This document shows positions 38,596-50,644 of a DNA stretch of 64,000 nt, in pieces. Positions within the stretch are counted from its first letter, which is position 1. Every line of letters starts with the position of its first letter. Under the pieces are notes generated by a model that searched no databases, was not told the DNA's origin, and saw only the letters and a list, made by a program, of their open reading frames with translations. The stretch covers positions 434,001 to 498,000 of the forward strand of contig NZ_JARJHL010000017.1 of NCBI RefSeq assembly GCF_029309835.1. The letters run 5' to 3'. Origin of the DNA: Paracoccus sp. DMF-8. GTDB taxonomy: Bacteria > Pseudomonadota > Alphaproteobacteria > Rhodobacterales > Rhodobacteraceae. The translations under genes and the position numbers were made by a program.

Positions 38596-38990
38596 CCGAA
38601 ATCCAAGGGCGAAGATGAAGGCGCAAGCCATTGATAACCCTGTTGCCCAAGGAAGCAATGCCGTAGATCGATCTGCGCCCCGGACCAGCGACTTGAAGGG
38701 CCTGCATCGTTGCGTGCTTTCTGTTCGGGCTACTTTCGGTCAGGCTCCGATGCGATCCATTGCATAGAGAGTAGTTTCGGAACGTCTGGAAAACCTGCAC
38801 GTTCCGGTGTGATCTGGTAAGGTCGGAATGCGACGAGGAGCCCCGCCGGACCCGAAGCGGCAGCGGCAAAATGGAGGCGGAAAATCACTTACCAAACGCC
38901 TGCAACCTGTTCAGAGATAAACGGGACCACATCAGTCCGACTCACCGTTGGTCCTTTCTCGTTGCCGCAAAGCCAAACCTTCCTTGAATC
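38596..38990. other. Intergenic region between the RecQ-UvrD gene and arcC
   Basis: 395 bp with no convincing gene. A 93-codon minus-strand frame has no coding character. I looked here for the intact tRNA-fMet expected at the other end of an element starting at 2145 and did not find one. The island-to-chromosome change probably lies in this stretch, as arc genes follow. Confidence 0.4.
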
Positions 38991-39902
38991 TCAATCTCCG
39001 TTCCGGACACGGGTGCCCGCGCGCCGTTCCAGGATCTCTACCGCCTGATCGAGCCGCCCGACCCCGGCCAGCCCGCCTTGGTCGGCAAAGTCTGCGGCGG
39101 CGGTCATTTTCGGTCCCATCGACCCGGCAGGAAGATCGAGTGCGCGCGCCTCGTCGGGGGTCAGCGAGGCGATCACTGCTTCGGTCGGGGTGCCGAAATC
39201 GCGATAGACGGCATCCACGTCGGTCAGCAACAAGAGGGCATCTGCTCCGAGTTGGCATGCCAGAAGAGCACTGGCGGCATCCTTGTCGATCACCGCCTCG
39301 ATCCCGGTCATGCTGCCATCGCGCTGCCGCAGCACCGGAATGCCGCCTCCGCCGGTGCAGATTACGATCACGTCCCGCTCCAGCAGAAGCTGCAGCACGC
39401 GTATGTCGGGGACTTCTTTCGGTACCGGCGAGGGCACGACGCGGCGCCACTTGTCGCCATCGGGCGCAATGGACCAGCCGGCGGCCCTGGCGCGGGCCTC
39501 GGCTTCTTCACGTTCGTAGACCGGGCCGATGAACTTGGTGGGCTTGCCGAAAGCCGGGTCAGTCCCGTCCACGATCACCTGGGTCAGCAGCGTGGCCACC
39601 GGCCGACTGTGGTCCAGCGCATTTTCCAGCTCCTGCTCGATCATGTAGCCGATCATGCCGCCGGTCTCGGCCCCCAGCACATCCAGCGGATAGGCCTCGT
39701 CCGGCTTGTAGGCCGCGCCCTGCAGCGCCAGCAGCCCGACCTGCGGGCCGTTGCCGTGGGTGATGACCAGCCGGTGCCCGGCCTGAACGATGCGCGCCAG
39801 CGCGCGCGCGGCCTCGCGCACGTTGGCCCGCTGGTTTTCGGCCGTCAGCGGCTCGCCCCGCCGCAACAGGGCGTTGCCGCCAAGTGCTGACACCACAAGC
39901 AT
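38991..39902 (-). CDS. arcC: Carbamate kinase
   Basis: 303 residues from the ATG at 39902. Carbamate kinase motifs are clear: 'SALGGNALLRRGE' at the start, 'THGNGPQVGLLALQG', 'CTGGGGIPVLRQ' and 'LPAGSMGPKMTAAADFAD' near the end. It makes ATP from carbamoyl phosphate and ADP, the energy-yielding step of the arginine deiminase pathway. Starts 2 nt after the arcB stop; last gene of the arc operon. Confidence 0.95.
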   Translation of the reverse strand: MLVVSALGGNALLRRGEPLTAENQRANVREAARALARIVQAGHRLVITHGNGPQVGLLALQGAAYKPDEAYPLDVLGAETGGMIGYMIEQELENALDHSRPVATLLTQVIVDGTDPAFGKPTKFIGPVYEREEAEARARAAGWSIAPDGDKWRRVVPSPVPKEVPDIRVLQLLLERDVIVICTGGGGIPVLRQRDGSMTGIEAVIDKDAASALLACQLGADALLLLTDVDAVYRDFGTPTEAVIASLTPDEARALDLPAGSMGPKMTAAADFADQGGLAGVGRLDQAVEILERRAGTRVRNGD

Positions 39903-39903
39903 T

Positions 39904-40905
39904 TCAGCCCCCCAGCGTGGCGACCAGAACCGCCTTGATCGTGTGCAGCCGGTTCTCGGCCTGGTCGAAGACGATCGAGGCCGGGCTTTCAAAGACCTCC
40001 TCGGTCACTTCCATGCAGTCGAGCCCGAACTCGTCCTTGATCTGCTGGCCGACGGTGGTTTCGGTGTTGTGGAAGGCAGGCAGGCAATGCATGAATCGGG
40101 CGCGCGGGTTGCCGGTTTTTTTCATCACCTCGGCGTTGACCTGATAGGGCATCAGCAGCTTGATGCGGTCAGCCCATTTCTCCTTGGCCTCGCCCATCGA
40201 GAGCCACACGTCAGTATAGACGAAATCCACCCCTTTCACGCCCTCGTCGACGGAATCGGTCAGCGTGATCCGCGCCCCGGTGTCCTTGGCGACGGCATTT
40301 GCATAGTCCTGAATCTCGGCCGTCGGCCACAGCGTCTTTGGCGCGCAAAGCCGCACGTCCATGCCCATCTTGGCGCCGCCGATCAGCAGGCTGTCGCCCA
40401 TGTTGTTGCGGGCATCGCCAAGGAAGCAATAGGACACCTGACGCAGCGGCTTTTCGGCATGTTCCTGCATGGTCAGGAAATCGGCGAGGATCTGGGTCGG
40501 GTGGAACTCGTCCGTCAGCCCGTTGTAGACCGGCACGCCGGACCAGTCGGCCAGCGTCTGCACCACTTCCTGCCCGAAGCCGCGGTATTCGATCGCGTCG
40601 TAGATGCGGCCCAGCACGCGGGCGGTGTCCTTGACGGTTTCCTTGTGGCCCATGTGGTTGCCGGACGGCCCCAGATAGGTCACGGTCGCGCCTTGGTCAT
40701 GCGCCGCCACCTCGAAGCCCACGCGGGTGCGGGTGCTGTCCTTCTCGAAGATCAGCGCGATCTCCTTGCCCTTCAGCTTCGGCACTTCGGTTCCGGCGTA
40801 TTTCGCCGTCTTCAGATCGGCCGAAAGCTTCAGAAGGAAACCGATCTCTGCCAGGGTGAAATCGCGGAGGGTCAGGAAATGGCGGTTTTTCAGGTTGAAC
40901 GACAT
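39904..40905 (-). CDS. arcB: Catabolic ornithine carbamoyltransferase
   Basis: 333 residues. Carbamoyl-phosphate site 'EKDSTRTRVGFEVA', 'YLGPSGNHMGHKET', 'EFHPTQILAD', 'FLGDARNNMGDSL' and the ornithine-site 'RFMHCLPAFHN' are all present. Splits citrulline and phosphate into ornithine and carbamoyl phosphate in the deiminase pathway. Lies between arcA and arcC with gaps of 11 and 1 nt. The length and GHKET-type loop suit the catabolic OTC type. Confidence 0.95.
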   Translation of the reverse strand: MSFNLKNRHFLTLRDFTLAEIGFLLKLSADLKTAKYAGTEVPKLKGKEIALIFEKDSTRTRVGFEVAAHDQGATVTYLGPSGNHMGHKETVKDTARVLGRIYDAIEYRGFGQEVVQTLADWSGVPVYNGLTDEFHPTQILADFLTMQEHAEKPLRQVSYCFLGDARNNMGDSLLIGGAKMGMDVRLCAPKTLWPTAEIQDYANAVAKDTGARITLTDSVDEGVKGVDFVYTDVWLSMGEAKEKWADRIKLLMPYQVNAEVMKKTGNPRARFMHCLPAFHNTETTVGQQIKDEFGLDCMEVTEEVFESPASIVFDQAENRLHTIKAVLVATLGG

Positions 40906-40916
40906 TCGGTGCCTCC

Positions 40917-42146
40917 TCAGACGGCGTCGCGGATGGTGGGGCAGGACATGCAGTGGCTGCCGCCGCGGCCGCGGCCCAGCTCGGCGCCCGGAATGGCGCG
41001 TACATCGATGCCGGCGGCCTTCAGCGCCGCGTTGGTGTCGTCGTTGCGGTCATAGCCGATGACCACGCCCGGACGCAGGCAGAGCACGTTGTTGCCGTCA
41101 TTCCACTGTTCGCGCTTGCGTTCCTCCTCGGTGTTGCCGCCGGTCGCGACCAGTTCCAGCGACTTGTAGCCCAGGACCTCGGCCACGATCTCGAAGATCG
41201 GGCGCGGATCGTGGCGGAACTCTATCGCCGCCCCGCCCTTGCCGGGGCGCAGGTCATAGCAGACCAGTTCCTCGGCCACTTCGCGAAAGGTCGTGACCAC
41301 GTTGCCGCCGCAGAGGTAAAGATCGTGTCCAGGTGCATCGCGGCGCGCGATTTCGGGATGGCAAAGGCCAGAACCCGCTGGGCGGCGCCCTTTTCGAACA
41401 GCGCGATCGCCAGTTGCCCGGATGCCCTGCGGTGAAGACCGCTCGCCCATGCCGACCAGCACCGTACCATTGCCGACCGGCATGATGTCGCCGCCTTCGA
41501 CGGTCGCCAGCCCGTGACCCACGCCGGGATCGCCGAAGTAGATCTCGGCCTTGCCGGCGAACTTGGGGTGGAACTTGTAGATCGCGGTGTTCAGCAGCGT
41601 CTCGGGGCGCCGGGCCGGCCAGTGCATCGGGTTGACCGAGACCCCGCCATAGATCCAGGCCGAGTTGTCGCGGGTGAAAAGCGCGTTGGGCAGCGGCGGC
41701 AGGATCAGGCCCTGATGGCCAAGATAGGCCCCGAACAACCCGCTGGGCTTGAACGGCAGATCGCCGGTCGCCAGCCCGCCCAGCAGGTATTCCGCCAGCT
41801 TCGCGCCGGGCAGCTCCTCCATCCAAGCCCGCAGTTCGGCCAGCATGCCGACGCCGACCTGATCGCGGTTGATGCGGTGGTCCAGCACATACTTGCGCCC
41901 CTCGGCCAGGTCCAGCGTCTCGGCCAGCAGGTCGTTCACGTCCAGCACCTCGACGCCCTCGTCGCGCATGACGGATGCGAAGACGTCATGGTCCTTCTGC
42001 GCCTGCTTGACCCAGAACACATCGTCGAACAGCAGTTCCTGGCAATTGTCGGGCGTCAGCCGGCGGTGAGCAAGGCCGGGCCGGCATACGATGACCTGAC
42101 GCAGCTTGCCGGTTTCAGAGTGAACTCCAAGCGTTTGATCGGACAC
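40917..42146 (-). CDS. arcA: Arginine deiminase with two compensating frameshifts
   Basis: 409 codons from a GTG. Typical motifs: 'CRPGLAHRRLTPDNCQELLF' near the start, 'FTRDNSAWIYGGVSVN', 'ATVEGGDIMPVGNG', and the catalytic Cys in 'GGSHCMSCPT' at the end. Between about 41425 and 41325 the correct protein ('QLAIALFEKGAAQRVLAF' to 'MHLDTIFT', with the catalytic His) is in another frame: an extra G, then a missing base. About 33 residues are garbled as written. Converts arginine to citrulline and ammonia. Confidence 0.9.
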   Translation of the reverse strand: MSDQTLGVHSETGKLRQVIVCRPGLAHRRLTPDNCQELLFDDVFWVKQAQKDHDVFASVMRDEGVEVLDVNDLLAETLDLAEGRKYVLDHRINRDQVGVGMLAELRAWMEELPGAKLAEYLLGGLATGDLPFKPSGLFGAYLGHQGLILPPLPNALFTRDNSAWIYGGVSVNPMHWPARRPETLLNTAIYKFHPKFAGKAEIYFGDPGVGHGLATVEGGDIMPVGNGTVLVGMGERSSPQGIRATGDRAVRKGRRPAGSGLCHPEIARRDAPGHDLYLCGGNVVTTFREVAEELVCYDLRPGKGGAAIEFRHDPRPIFEIVAEVLGYKSLELVATGGNTEEERKREQWNDGNNVLCLRPGVVIGYDRNDDTNAALKAAGIDVRAIPGAELGRGRGGSHCMSCPTIRDAV

Positions 42147-42161
42147 GGTTTCTACCTTTCC

Positions 42162-43633
42162 TTACAGAAGTGCGGCGACAGTGAGAGCCGCCGTGATGAA
42201 GACCAGCAGGATCAGCATCAGCGGCCAGATGAAGGCCAACCAGCGGATGTAGGACACATGCGCGATGGCAAGGCCGCCGACTACGACCGCGAAGGTCGGG
42301 TTGATCAGGTTCACCAGCCCGTTGGCAGACTGGAAGGCCGTGACCACCAGGTCGCGCCCGACACCGGCGAAATCGGCAAGCGGCGCCATGATCGGCATCG
42401 ACAGCACCGCTAGCCCCGAAGAGGACGGCACGAAGAAACTCATCCCGACCTCGATCCAGAACATCAGGTTGATGAAGGCCAGATCGCCAAGGCCGCCCAG
42501 CGACTGTTCCGCACCGTCCAGGATCGTGTCGGCGATCAGCCCGTTGTCCATGATCACCACGATACCGCGGGCAAGACCGACCACCAGAGCGACGCCCAGA
42601 AGATCGCGCGCGCCATCGACGAAGCTGCCGGTCAGCTTTTTTTCGCCCAGCCGTCCCACCAAACCGATGACGATGGCCGATCCGAAGAACAGCGCACCCA
42701 TCTTGTCCATCCACCAGCCCTGGCTGGAGACGCCCCAGATCATCGCCGCAAAGGTCAGCGCAAAGATGATGAGGACGACCTTCTGTGTGCCTGTCAGGGT
42801 GGCATCTTCCATATTGCCGAACCCCGCGTGCAGGAACAGCCTGCGATGCGCATCGGCCTGGCCCGCCACGATCGAGCGGGACGGATCGGTCTTGATCCGA
42901 TGCGCATAGCGCATGACATAGGCCGCACAGATCACCAGCCCGCCCAGCAGGATCACGACGCGAAGGATCATGCCTTCGGTAAAGGGAATGCCCGCCGCAT
43001 TGGCCGCGATGACAGTGGCAAACGGGTTGATGGTGGAACCCAGCACGCCAATACCCGCACCGATCAGGATCGTGGCCACCCCCGTCACCGCATCATAGCC
43101 CGCGGCGATCATCACCGGGATAAGGATCGCGTAAAAGGCCAGCGTCTCCTCGGCCATACCATAGGTCGTGCCGCCAAGCGCAAACAGCGTTACATCAGGA
43201 TCGGGATCATCCAGATCTCGCGCCCCTTCATCGCGGTCATCGCCGTCTTGATCCCTGTGTCGATCGCGCCGGTCGCATTGACCACGCCAAGAAAGCCGCC
43301 AAGGAACAGCACGAAAAGTGCCACATCGATGGCGTTCGCCTCATAGCTGTCGGGGTCATAGAAACCCGCGACGGGTGCCAGCATCACCTCGACAAAGCCC
43401 TGCGGATTCGCCTCGACCGTCTTGAAAGTGCCTGCCACGGCCACTTCACGGCCGATTTCCTCGTTCATCACGCGGTCATACTGGCCTGCGGGGATGATCC
43501 AGGTCAGCGCGGCGACAAAGATGATCAGCAGGAAAAGGATCGTGTAGGCAGTCGGAAAACGGGATGCGAGACCATGGGCGGGATCGCTTTCCGATGCGCC
43601 CGGATCGCCGCTTGGCGCGTTCTGATCTGTCAT
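42162..43633 (-). CDS. YfcC/ArcD-type basic amino acid antiporter, one frameshift
   Basis: Membrane protein of about 490 residues with many hydrophobic segments. N-terminus 'TAYTILFLLIIFVAALTWII' (first TM) and 'DVALFVLFLGGFLGVVNATG'. The frame stops at 43190 after 'IWMIPILM' and resumes as 'TLFALGGTTYGMAEETLAFY' in the next frame, so an indel lies at 43190-43195. The C-terminal half includes 'FFVPSSSGLAVLSMPIMAP'. In the arcD position at the head of arcABC, it should exchange arginine for ornithine. Family members elsewhere are poorly characterised. Confidence 0.85.
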
Positions 43634-44010
43634 GGCTGGTCTCCCTACGGTTAACTCCGATGTGCAAATCTCAACCCAAAGCTATCGAGGCTTGACGCCA
43701 AATCAAATTGCTCGATGCTGAGGCAGCAGACAATTTGAGATGGTCAAGTCCTCAATGCTGATCGATTGCTCTGCCTGACTGGGCTTTTGCGCTTGAAAGC
43801 ACGGGCGATTGCACCGGTCCATGATGCAGATCAAGCCGGCGCGACTCCCCGACACTGTTCCCGCCGCAACCCGCGTGCGGTCGCCGGCGCGTGGGGCCAA
43901 AACATGAGGAAGCGACAGGAAATGACGAGCGGCTACGAAGGGATGAATGTCGTAGGAGGGCCAAAGACAGGCATCCTCGTCAGCGCGGCCATTGATAGCC
44001 AGCAGAAGGC
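43634..44010. promoter_or_regulatory. Divergent promoter region of the arc operon and the cation ATPase gene
   Basis: 377 bp between genes transcribed outward, so both promoters must be here. It is AT-richer near 43690-43760, with several TTGA/TCAA half-sites (43692/43703, 43734/43743) but none with the exact FNR spacing. No coding sequence recognised. Confidence 0.5.
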
Positions 44011-46620
<2,610 letters not shown>

Positions 46621-46755
46621 TCGGGCCGCAGGCCAAGGACTGCGGAGAGGCCGGACGGATTGTCATTTCCGTGCCGTATCTGGTGCCTACACTTCGCGGC
46701 GCCACCGCGTCACCCCGAAAAAGCGATGCCCGGAGGGTGAAGCGTGGGGCTGCGC

Positions 46756-46784
46756 TTGTATTGACGATTCCCCACGAATAACAT
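46756..46784 (+). promoter_or_regulatory. Possible sigma-70 promoter before the HlyD gene
   Basis: TTGTAT, a 17-bp spacer and TAACAT end 29 bp before the HlyD start codon. Good spacing, only moderate match to consensus. Confidence 0.35.
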
Positions 46785-46813
46785 CGGCATTCAAGGATGC
46801 CGCGGCGCAGCAA

Positions 46814-47890
46814 GTGAGGGCAGGCGTGAAACAGAAACCGAAATACCTTGTTCCGACCATTCTGGTGGTCGCGGCGGTTGCGGCCTATTTTGCCTGGACC
46901 AAGCTGGACACGCCGGCGCTGCCTGAGGGCATCGTGGGCGCGAATGGCCGGATCGAGGCGACCGAGATCGACATCGCCGCGCTGACCGGCGGGCGTATCG
47001 CCGACATTGCGGCGGCCGAAGGTCAGGTCGTCAATGCGGGCGATGTGCTTGTGCAGATGGATGTCGTCCAGCTCAACGCCCAGAAACGCCAGGCCGAGGC
47101 ACAGCTGCGCCGGGCCAGTATCGCTATCGAGACTGCAAAGGCCATGGTCGCCCAGGCCGAGGCACAGGAGCGCGCGGCAGAGGCTGCGGTGGATCAGGCG
47201 CAGGCCATGGCCGATGCCGCCGCCCAGAAGCTGGCCCGTTCGGAACAGCTGGTGAAAACGAACGCGGTCTCGCAGCAGGTTCTTGACGACGACCGCGCGA
47301 AGGACCGCGAGGCAAAGGCGGGCGTCGCCGCGGCCGAGGCTTCGCATGCGGCAGCTCTCGCCGGGATCACTTCGGCCCGGGCGCAGGTGGTGGACGCCGA
47401 GGCCGCGATTGATGCGGCAAAGGCCTCGATCGATTCCATCACGGCCTCGATCGACGATGCGACGCTGGTCGCCCCCCGTAGCGGTCGTATCCAGTATCTT
47501 GTCGCACAGGAAGGCGAGGTCGTCGGCTCGGGGGGCCGGATCCTGAGTCTTGTCGATCTGGGCGATGTCTACATGACGGTGTTCCTGCCCACATCGCAGG
47601 CGGGGCGGGTTCAGATCGGGTCCGAGGTGCGCCTGACCTTGGATGCAGCCCCCGGTATCGTGATCCCGGCGACGGTTTCCTATGTGGCGGATGTGGCGCA
47701 ATTCACCCCCAAGACGGTCGAGACGGCGGAAGAGCGTGAGAAGCTGATGTTCAGAGTTCGGGCAAAAGTCGATCCAGAGCTGCTTTCCCGCTATGTCGCC
47801 TATGTGAAGACCGGCCTCCCGGGCATGGCCTATCTGAAGACGCTTCCCGATGCCGAATGGCCGGCCTCGCTTGCCAATGTCGTGAAATGA
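46814..47890 (+). CDS. HlyD/EmrA-family membrane fusion protein
   Basis: About 358 residues. A single N-terminal TM ('YLVPTILVVAAVAAYFAW'), a barrel-sandwich hybrid ('GRIEATEIDIAALTGGRIAD'), a long Ala/Gln-rich coiled coil (about residues 85-215), and the returning lipoyl part 'TLVAPRSGRIQYLVAQEGEV'. It bridges the inner-membrane exporter encoded next to an outer-membrane channel. A GTG at 46826 is an alternative start. Overlaps the ABC gene start by 4 bp (ATGA). Confidence 0.92.
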   Translation: MRAGVKQKPKYLVPTILVVAAVAAYFAWTKLDTPALPEGIVGANGRIEATEIDIAALTGGRIADIAAAEGQVVNAGDVLVQMDVVQLNAQKRQAEAQLRRASIAIETAKAMVAQAEAQERAAEAAVDQAQAMADAAAQKLARSEQLVKTNAVSQQVLDDDRAKDREAKAGVAAAEASHAAALAGITSARAQVVDAEAAIDAAKASIDSITASIDDATLVAPRSGRIQYLVAQEGEVVGSGGRILSLVDLGDVYMTVFLPTSQAGRVQIGSEVRLTLDAAPGIVIPATVSYVADVAQFTPKTVETAEEREKLMFRVRAKVDPELLSRYVAYVKTGLPGMAYLKTLPDAEWPASLANVVK

Positions 47891-50640
47891 CCGGGGCAGA
47901 CCAGCCGCCGGTCGCATCGGTCAGTGACCTGATCCTGCGTTACGGCAAGGTTACTGCGCTGGACAGGGTGACGCTGGACATCCCCGCCGGCATGATGGTG
48001 GGGCTGATCGGTCCCGACGGCGTTGGAAAGTCCAGCCTTCTGTCGCTGCTTGCCGGGGCGCGCGTGATCCAGGACGGCGGCGTGCATGTGCTGGGGGGCG
48101 ACATGCGCGACGCCGGACACCGGAGCCGGGTCTGCCCGCGCATCGCCTATATGCCGCAGGGGCTGGGCAAGAACCTGTACCCGACGCTTTCGGTCGAGGA
48201 GAATCTGGAGTTCTTCGGCAGGCTCTTTGGCCATGACAAGGCCGAAAGAGATCGCCGCATCCTTGACCTGCTGACAGCGACCGGCATGTCGCCGTTCCGC
48301 GACCGTCCGGCGGCAAAGCTTTCCGGTGGCATGAAGCAGAAGCTGGGCCTTTGTTGCGCGCTGATCCATGACCCGGACCTGTTGATCCTTGATGAACCGA
48401 CGACCGGCGTCGATCCCCTGTCGCGCCGCCAGTTCTGGGATCTGATCGACAGCATCCGCGCCACGCGCCCCGACATGAGCGTGATCACGGCCACCGCCTA
48501 TATGGAGGAGGCCGCGCGTTTCGACTGGCTGGTGGCGATGAACGCCGGCAAGGTGCTGGCGACGGGCACGACGGCAGAGCTTCTGGCGCGCACCGGCGCG
48601 GCCGATCTTGACCGCGCCTTCATCGCGCTTTTGCCGGCGGCCGATCGCGGTGACGATCAGGAGGTGGTGATCCCACCGCGCGATGCAACCGATGGCGAGA
48701 TTGCCATCGAGGCCGAACACCTGACCCAAAGGTTCGGCGATTTCACCGCCGTCAACGACGTCAGCTTTCGCATCGCCAAGGGCGAGATCTTCGGCTTTCT
48801 CGGCTCCAACGGCTGCGGCAAGACCACGACGATGAAGATGCTGACCGGCCTTCTGGAGCCGACCGAGGGCATCGCCCGGCTGTTTGGCCACGAGGTCGAT
48901 GCCCGCGACCTGGCGGTGCGCCGCAGGGTCGGATTCATGAGCCAGGCCTTCTCGCTTTATTCGGAACTGACGGTGCGGCAGAACCTGGAACTGCACGCCC
49001 GGCTTTTCGCCCTTGAGGAGGCGAAGATCCCCGCGCGGGTGGCCGAGATGGCGGAGAGGTTCGACCTTGGTGACGTGGCGGACGCGCTGCCCGAAGCGCT
49101 GCCCTCGGGGATCCGGCAGCGGCTTTCGCTGGCCGTGGCCCTGATCCACGGACCAGAGATCCTGATCCTTGACGAGCCGACTTCGGGTGTGGACCCGGTC
49201 GCGCGCAACGGCTTCTGGCGCATTCTGGCGGACCTGTCGCGCAAGGATGGCGTGACGATCTTCGTCTCGACCCATTTCATGAACGAGGCGGAATGGTGCG
49301 ACCGCATCTCGCTGATGCATGCCGGAGAGGTGCTGATCAGCGACACGGCCGAGGCGATCAAGGCCTCGAAAGGCTGCGAGACACTGGAAGATGCCTTTGT
49401 CGCCTATCTGCAAGAGGCGATCGACAAGACCGCACCGCCACCCGCCCCTGCGCCCGAAGCAGCCAATCAGGCCGCGCCCGCCGCCGCACCTGCCCCACCG
49501 CACCCGCAGCGGAGATCCAGCCTGCGCCGCCTTCTCAGCTATTCGCGGCTGGAAAGCCTGCAACTTCAGCGTGACCCGATCCGGCTGGCGATGGCGCTTG
49601 TCGGCAGCCTGCTTTTGATGGTGGCGATCGGCCTTGGCATCAACATGGATGTCGAGGATCTTACCTTTGCGGTTCTGGACCGTGACCAGACCACTGCCAG
49701 CCGGGACTATGTCGCCGACATTGCCGGATCGCGCTATTTCACCGAACGGCCCGCGCTTCAGGGCTATGACGACATGGACGCAAGGATGCGGGCGGGCGAG
49801 ATCAGCCTGGCGATCGAGATTCCTGCCGGCTTTGCCGCGGATGTGGCGCGCGGCCGCACGGTCGAGATCGGCGCCTGGTTCGACGGTGCCAACCCGACCC
49901 AATCCGGCACGGTGCAGGGCTATATCCAGGGAATGCACGGCGACTGGATCACGCGCAAGATGCGCGAGGCGCTTGGCTCGGCCGCTCTGGCCGGCGATTT
50001 CGAGCTTGTCACCCGCTACCGCTACAACCCGGATGTGAAAAGCATCGTCGCCATGGTGCCGGCGGTCCTGCCCATGCTGCTCTTGATGATCCCGGCCATC
50101 CTGACCACCTTGTCGGTGGCCCGGGAGAAAGAGCTTGGTTCGATCATCAATTTCTACGTGACCCCGGTGACGCGGCTGGAATTCCTTCTGGGCAAGCAGC
50201 TGCCATATATGGCGCTGGCCATGGTGAACTTCGTGCTGATGATGGCGATGGCAGTTTTCGTCTTCAGGGTGCCGTTCACCGGCAGTTTCATCGGCTTTTC
50301 CATGTCCGCGCTGGTGTTCGTGACGGCCAGCACCGCGCTTGGCTTTCTGGTGTCGGTATTCATCTCCAGCCAGGTTGCAGCCTTGTTCGCGACGACGCTG
50401 CTGACGATGATTCCCGCGGTGTCCTATTCCGGTCTGATCGACCCGGTATCTTCGCTGGAAGGGTTCGGGCGTGCCATCGGCGAGGTCTATCCGGCCACAT
50501 GGTTCATCACGGCGGCCCGCGGTGCCTTCTCGAAATCGTTCGGCTTTGTTGAACTGATCCAGCCGACGCTGGCGATGGCGGCCTCGGTTCCGATCATCCT
50601 GGGGTTGAGCGTGTCCTTCCTGAAGAAGCAGGAGAGGTAG
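47887..50640 (+). CDS. Fused double-ATPase/permease ABC exporter (RbbA/YhiH-like)
   Basis: 917 residues from the ATG at 47887. First ATPase domain (about 15-235): variant Walker A 'GPDGVGKSSLLS', 'LSGGMKQKLGL', 'LLILDEPTTGVDP'. Second (about 275-505): Walker A 'GSNGCGKTTTMKML', signature 'LPSGIRQRLSLA' (LPxG instead of LSGG, as in RbbA), 'LILDEPTSGVDP'. After a Pro/Ala linker comes an ABC-2 permease half with six TMs ending 'IILGLSVSFLKKQER'. Works with the HlyD protein and the next permease as an exporter; substrate unknown. Confidence 0.92.
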   Translation: MTGADQPPVASVSDLILRYGKVTALDRVTLDIPAGMMVGLIGPDGVGKSSLLSLLAGARVIQDGGVHVLGGDMRDAGHRSRVCPRIAYMPQGLGKNLYPTLSVEENLEFFGRLFGHDKAERDRRILDLLTATGMSPFRDRPAAKLSGGMKQKLGLCCALIHDPDLLILDEPTTGVDPLSRRQFWDLIDSIRATRPDMSVITATAYMEEAARFDWLVAMNAGKVLATGTTAELLARTGAADLDRAFIALLPAADRGDDQEVVIPPRDATDGEIAIEAEHLTQRFGDFTAVNDVSFRIAKGEIFGFLGSNGCGKTTTMKMLTGLLEPTEGIARLFGHEVDARDLAVRRRVGFMSQAFSLYSELTVRQNLELHARLFALEEAKIPARVAEMAERFDLGDVADALPEALPSGIRQRLSLAVALIHGPEILILDEPTSGVDPVARNGFWRILADLSRKDGVTIFVSTHFMNEAEWCDRISLMHAGEVLISDTAEAIKASKGCETLEDAFVAYLQEAIDKTAPPPAPAPEAANQAAPAAAPAPPHPQRRSSLRRLLSYSRLESLQLQRDPIRLAMALVGSLLLMVAIGLGINMDVEDLTFAVLDRDQTTASRDYVADIAGSRYFTERPALQGYDDMDARMRAGEISLAIEIPAGFAADVARGRTVEIGAWFDGANPTQSGTVQGYIQGMHGDWITRKMREALGSAALAGDFELVTRYRYNPDVKSIVAMVPAVLPMLLLMIPAILTTLSVAREKELGSIINFYVTPVTRLEFLLGKQLPYMALAMVNFVLMMAMAVFVFRVPFTGSFIGFSMSALVFVTASTALGFLVSVFISSQVAALFATTLLTMIPAVSYSGLIDPVSSLEGFGRAIGEVYPATWFITAARGAFSKSFGFVELIQPTLAMAASVPIILGLSVSFLKKQER

Positions 50641-50644
50641 CGCC

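Noticed and set aside
38588..38869. 93-codon minus-strand frame before arcC
   Set aside because: No ribosome site, no recognisable domain and overlap with the 5' part of the helicase gene.
38596..38990. Intact tRNA-fMet marking the right end of the element
   Set aside because: Looked for the acceptor and anticodon arms on both strands and found none; the right boundary remains unknown.
43692..43706. FNR box upstream of the arc operon (TTGA ... TCAA)
   Set aside because: Half-sites are 7 bp apart instead of 6, and the second pair at 43734 has 5; not a valid site as written, though an indel error could hide one.
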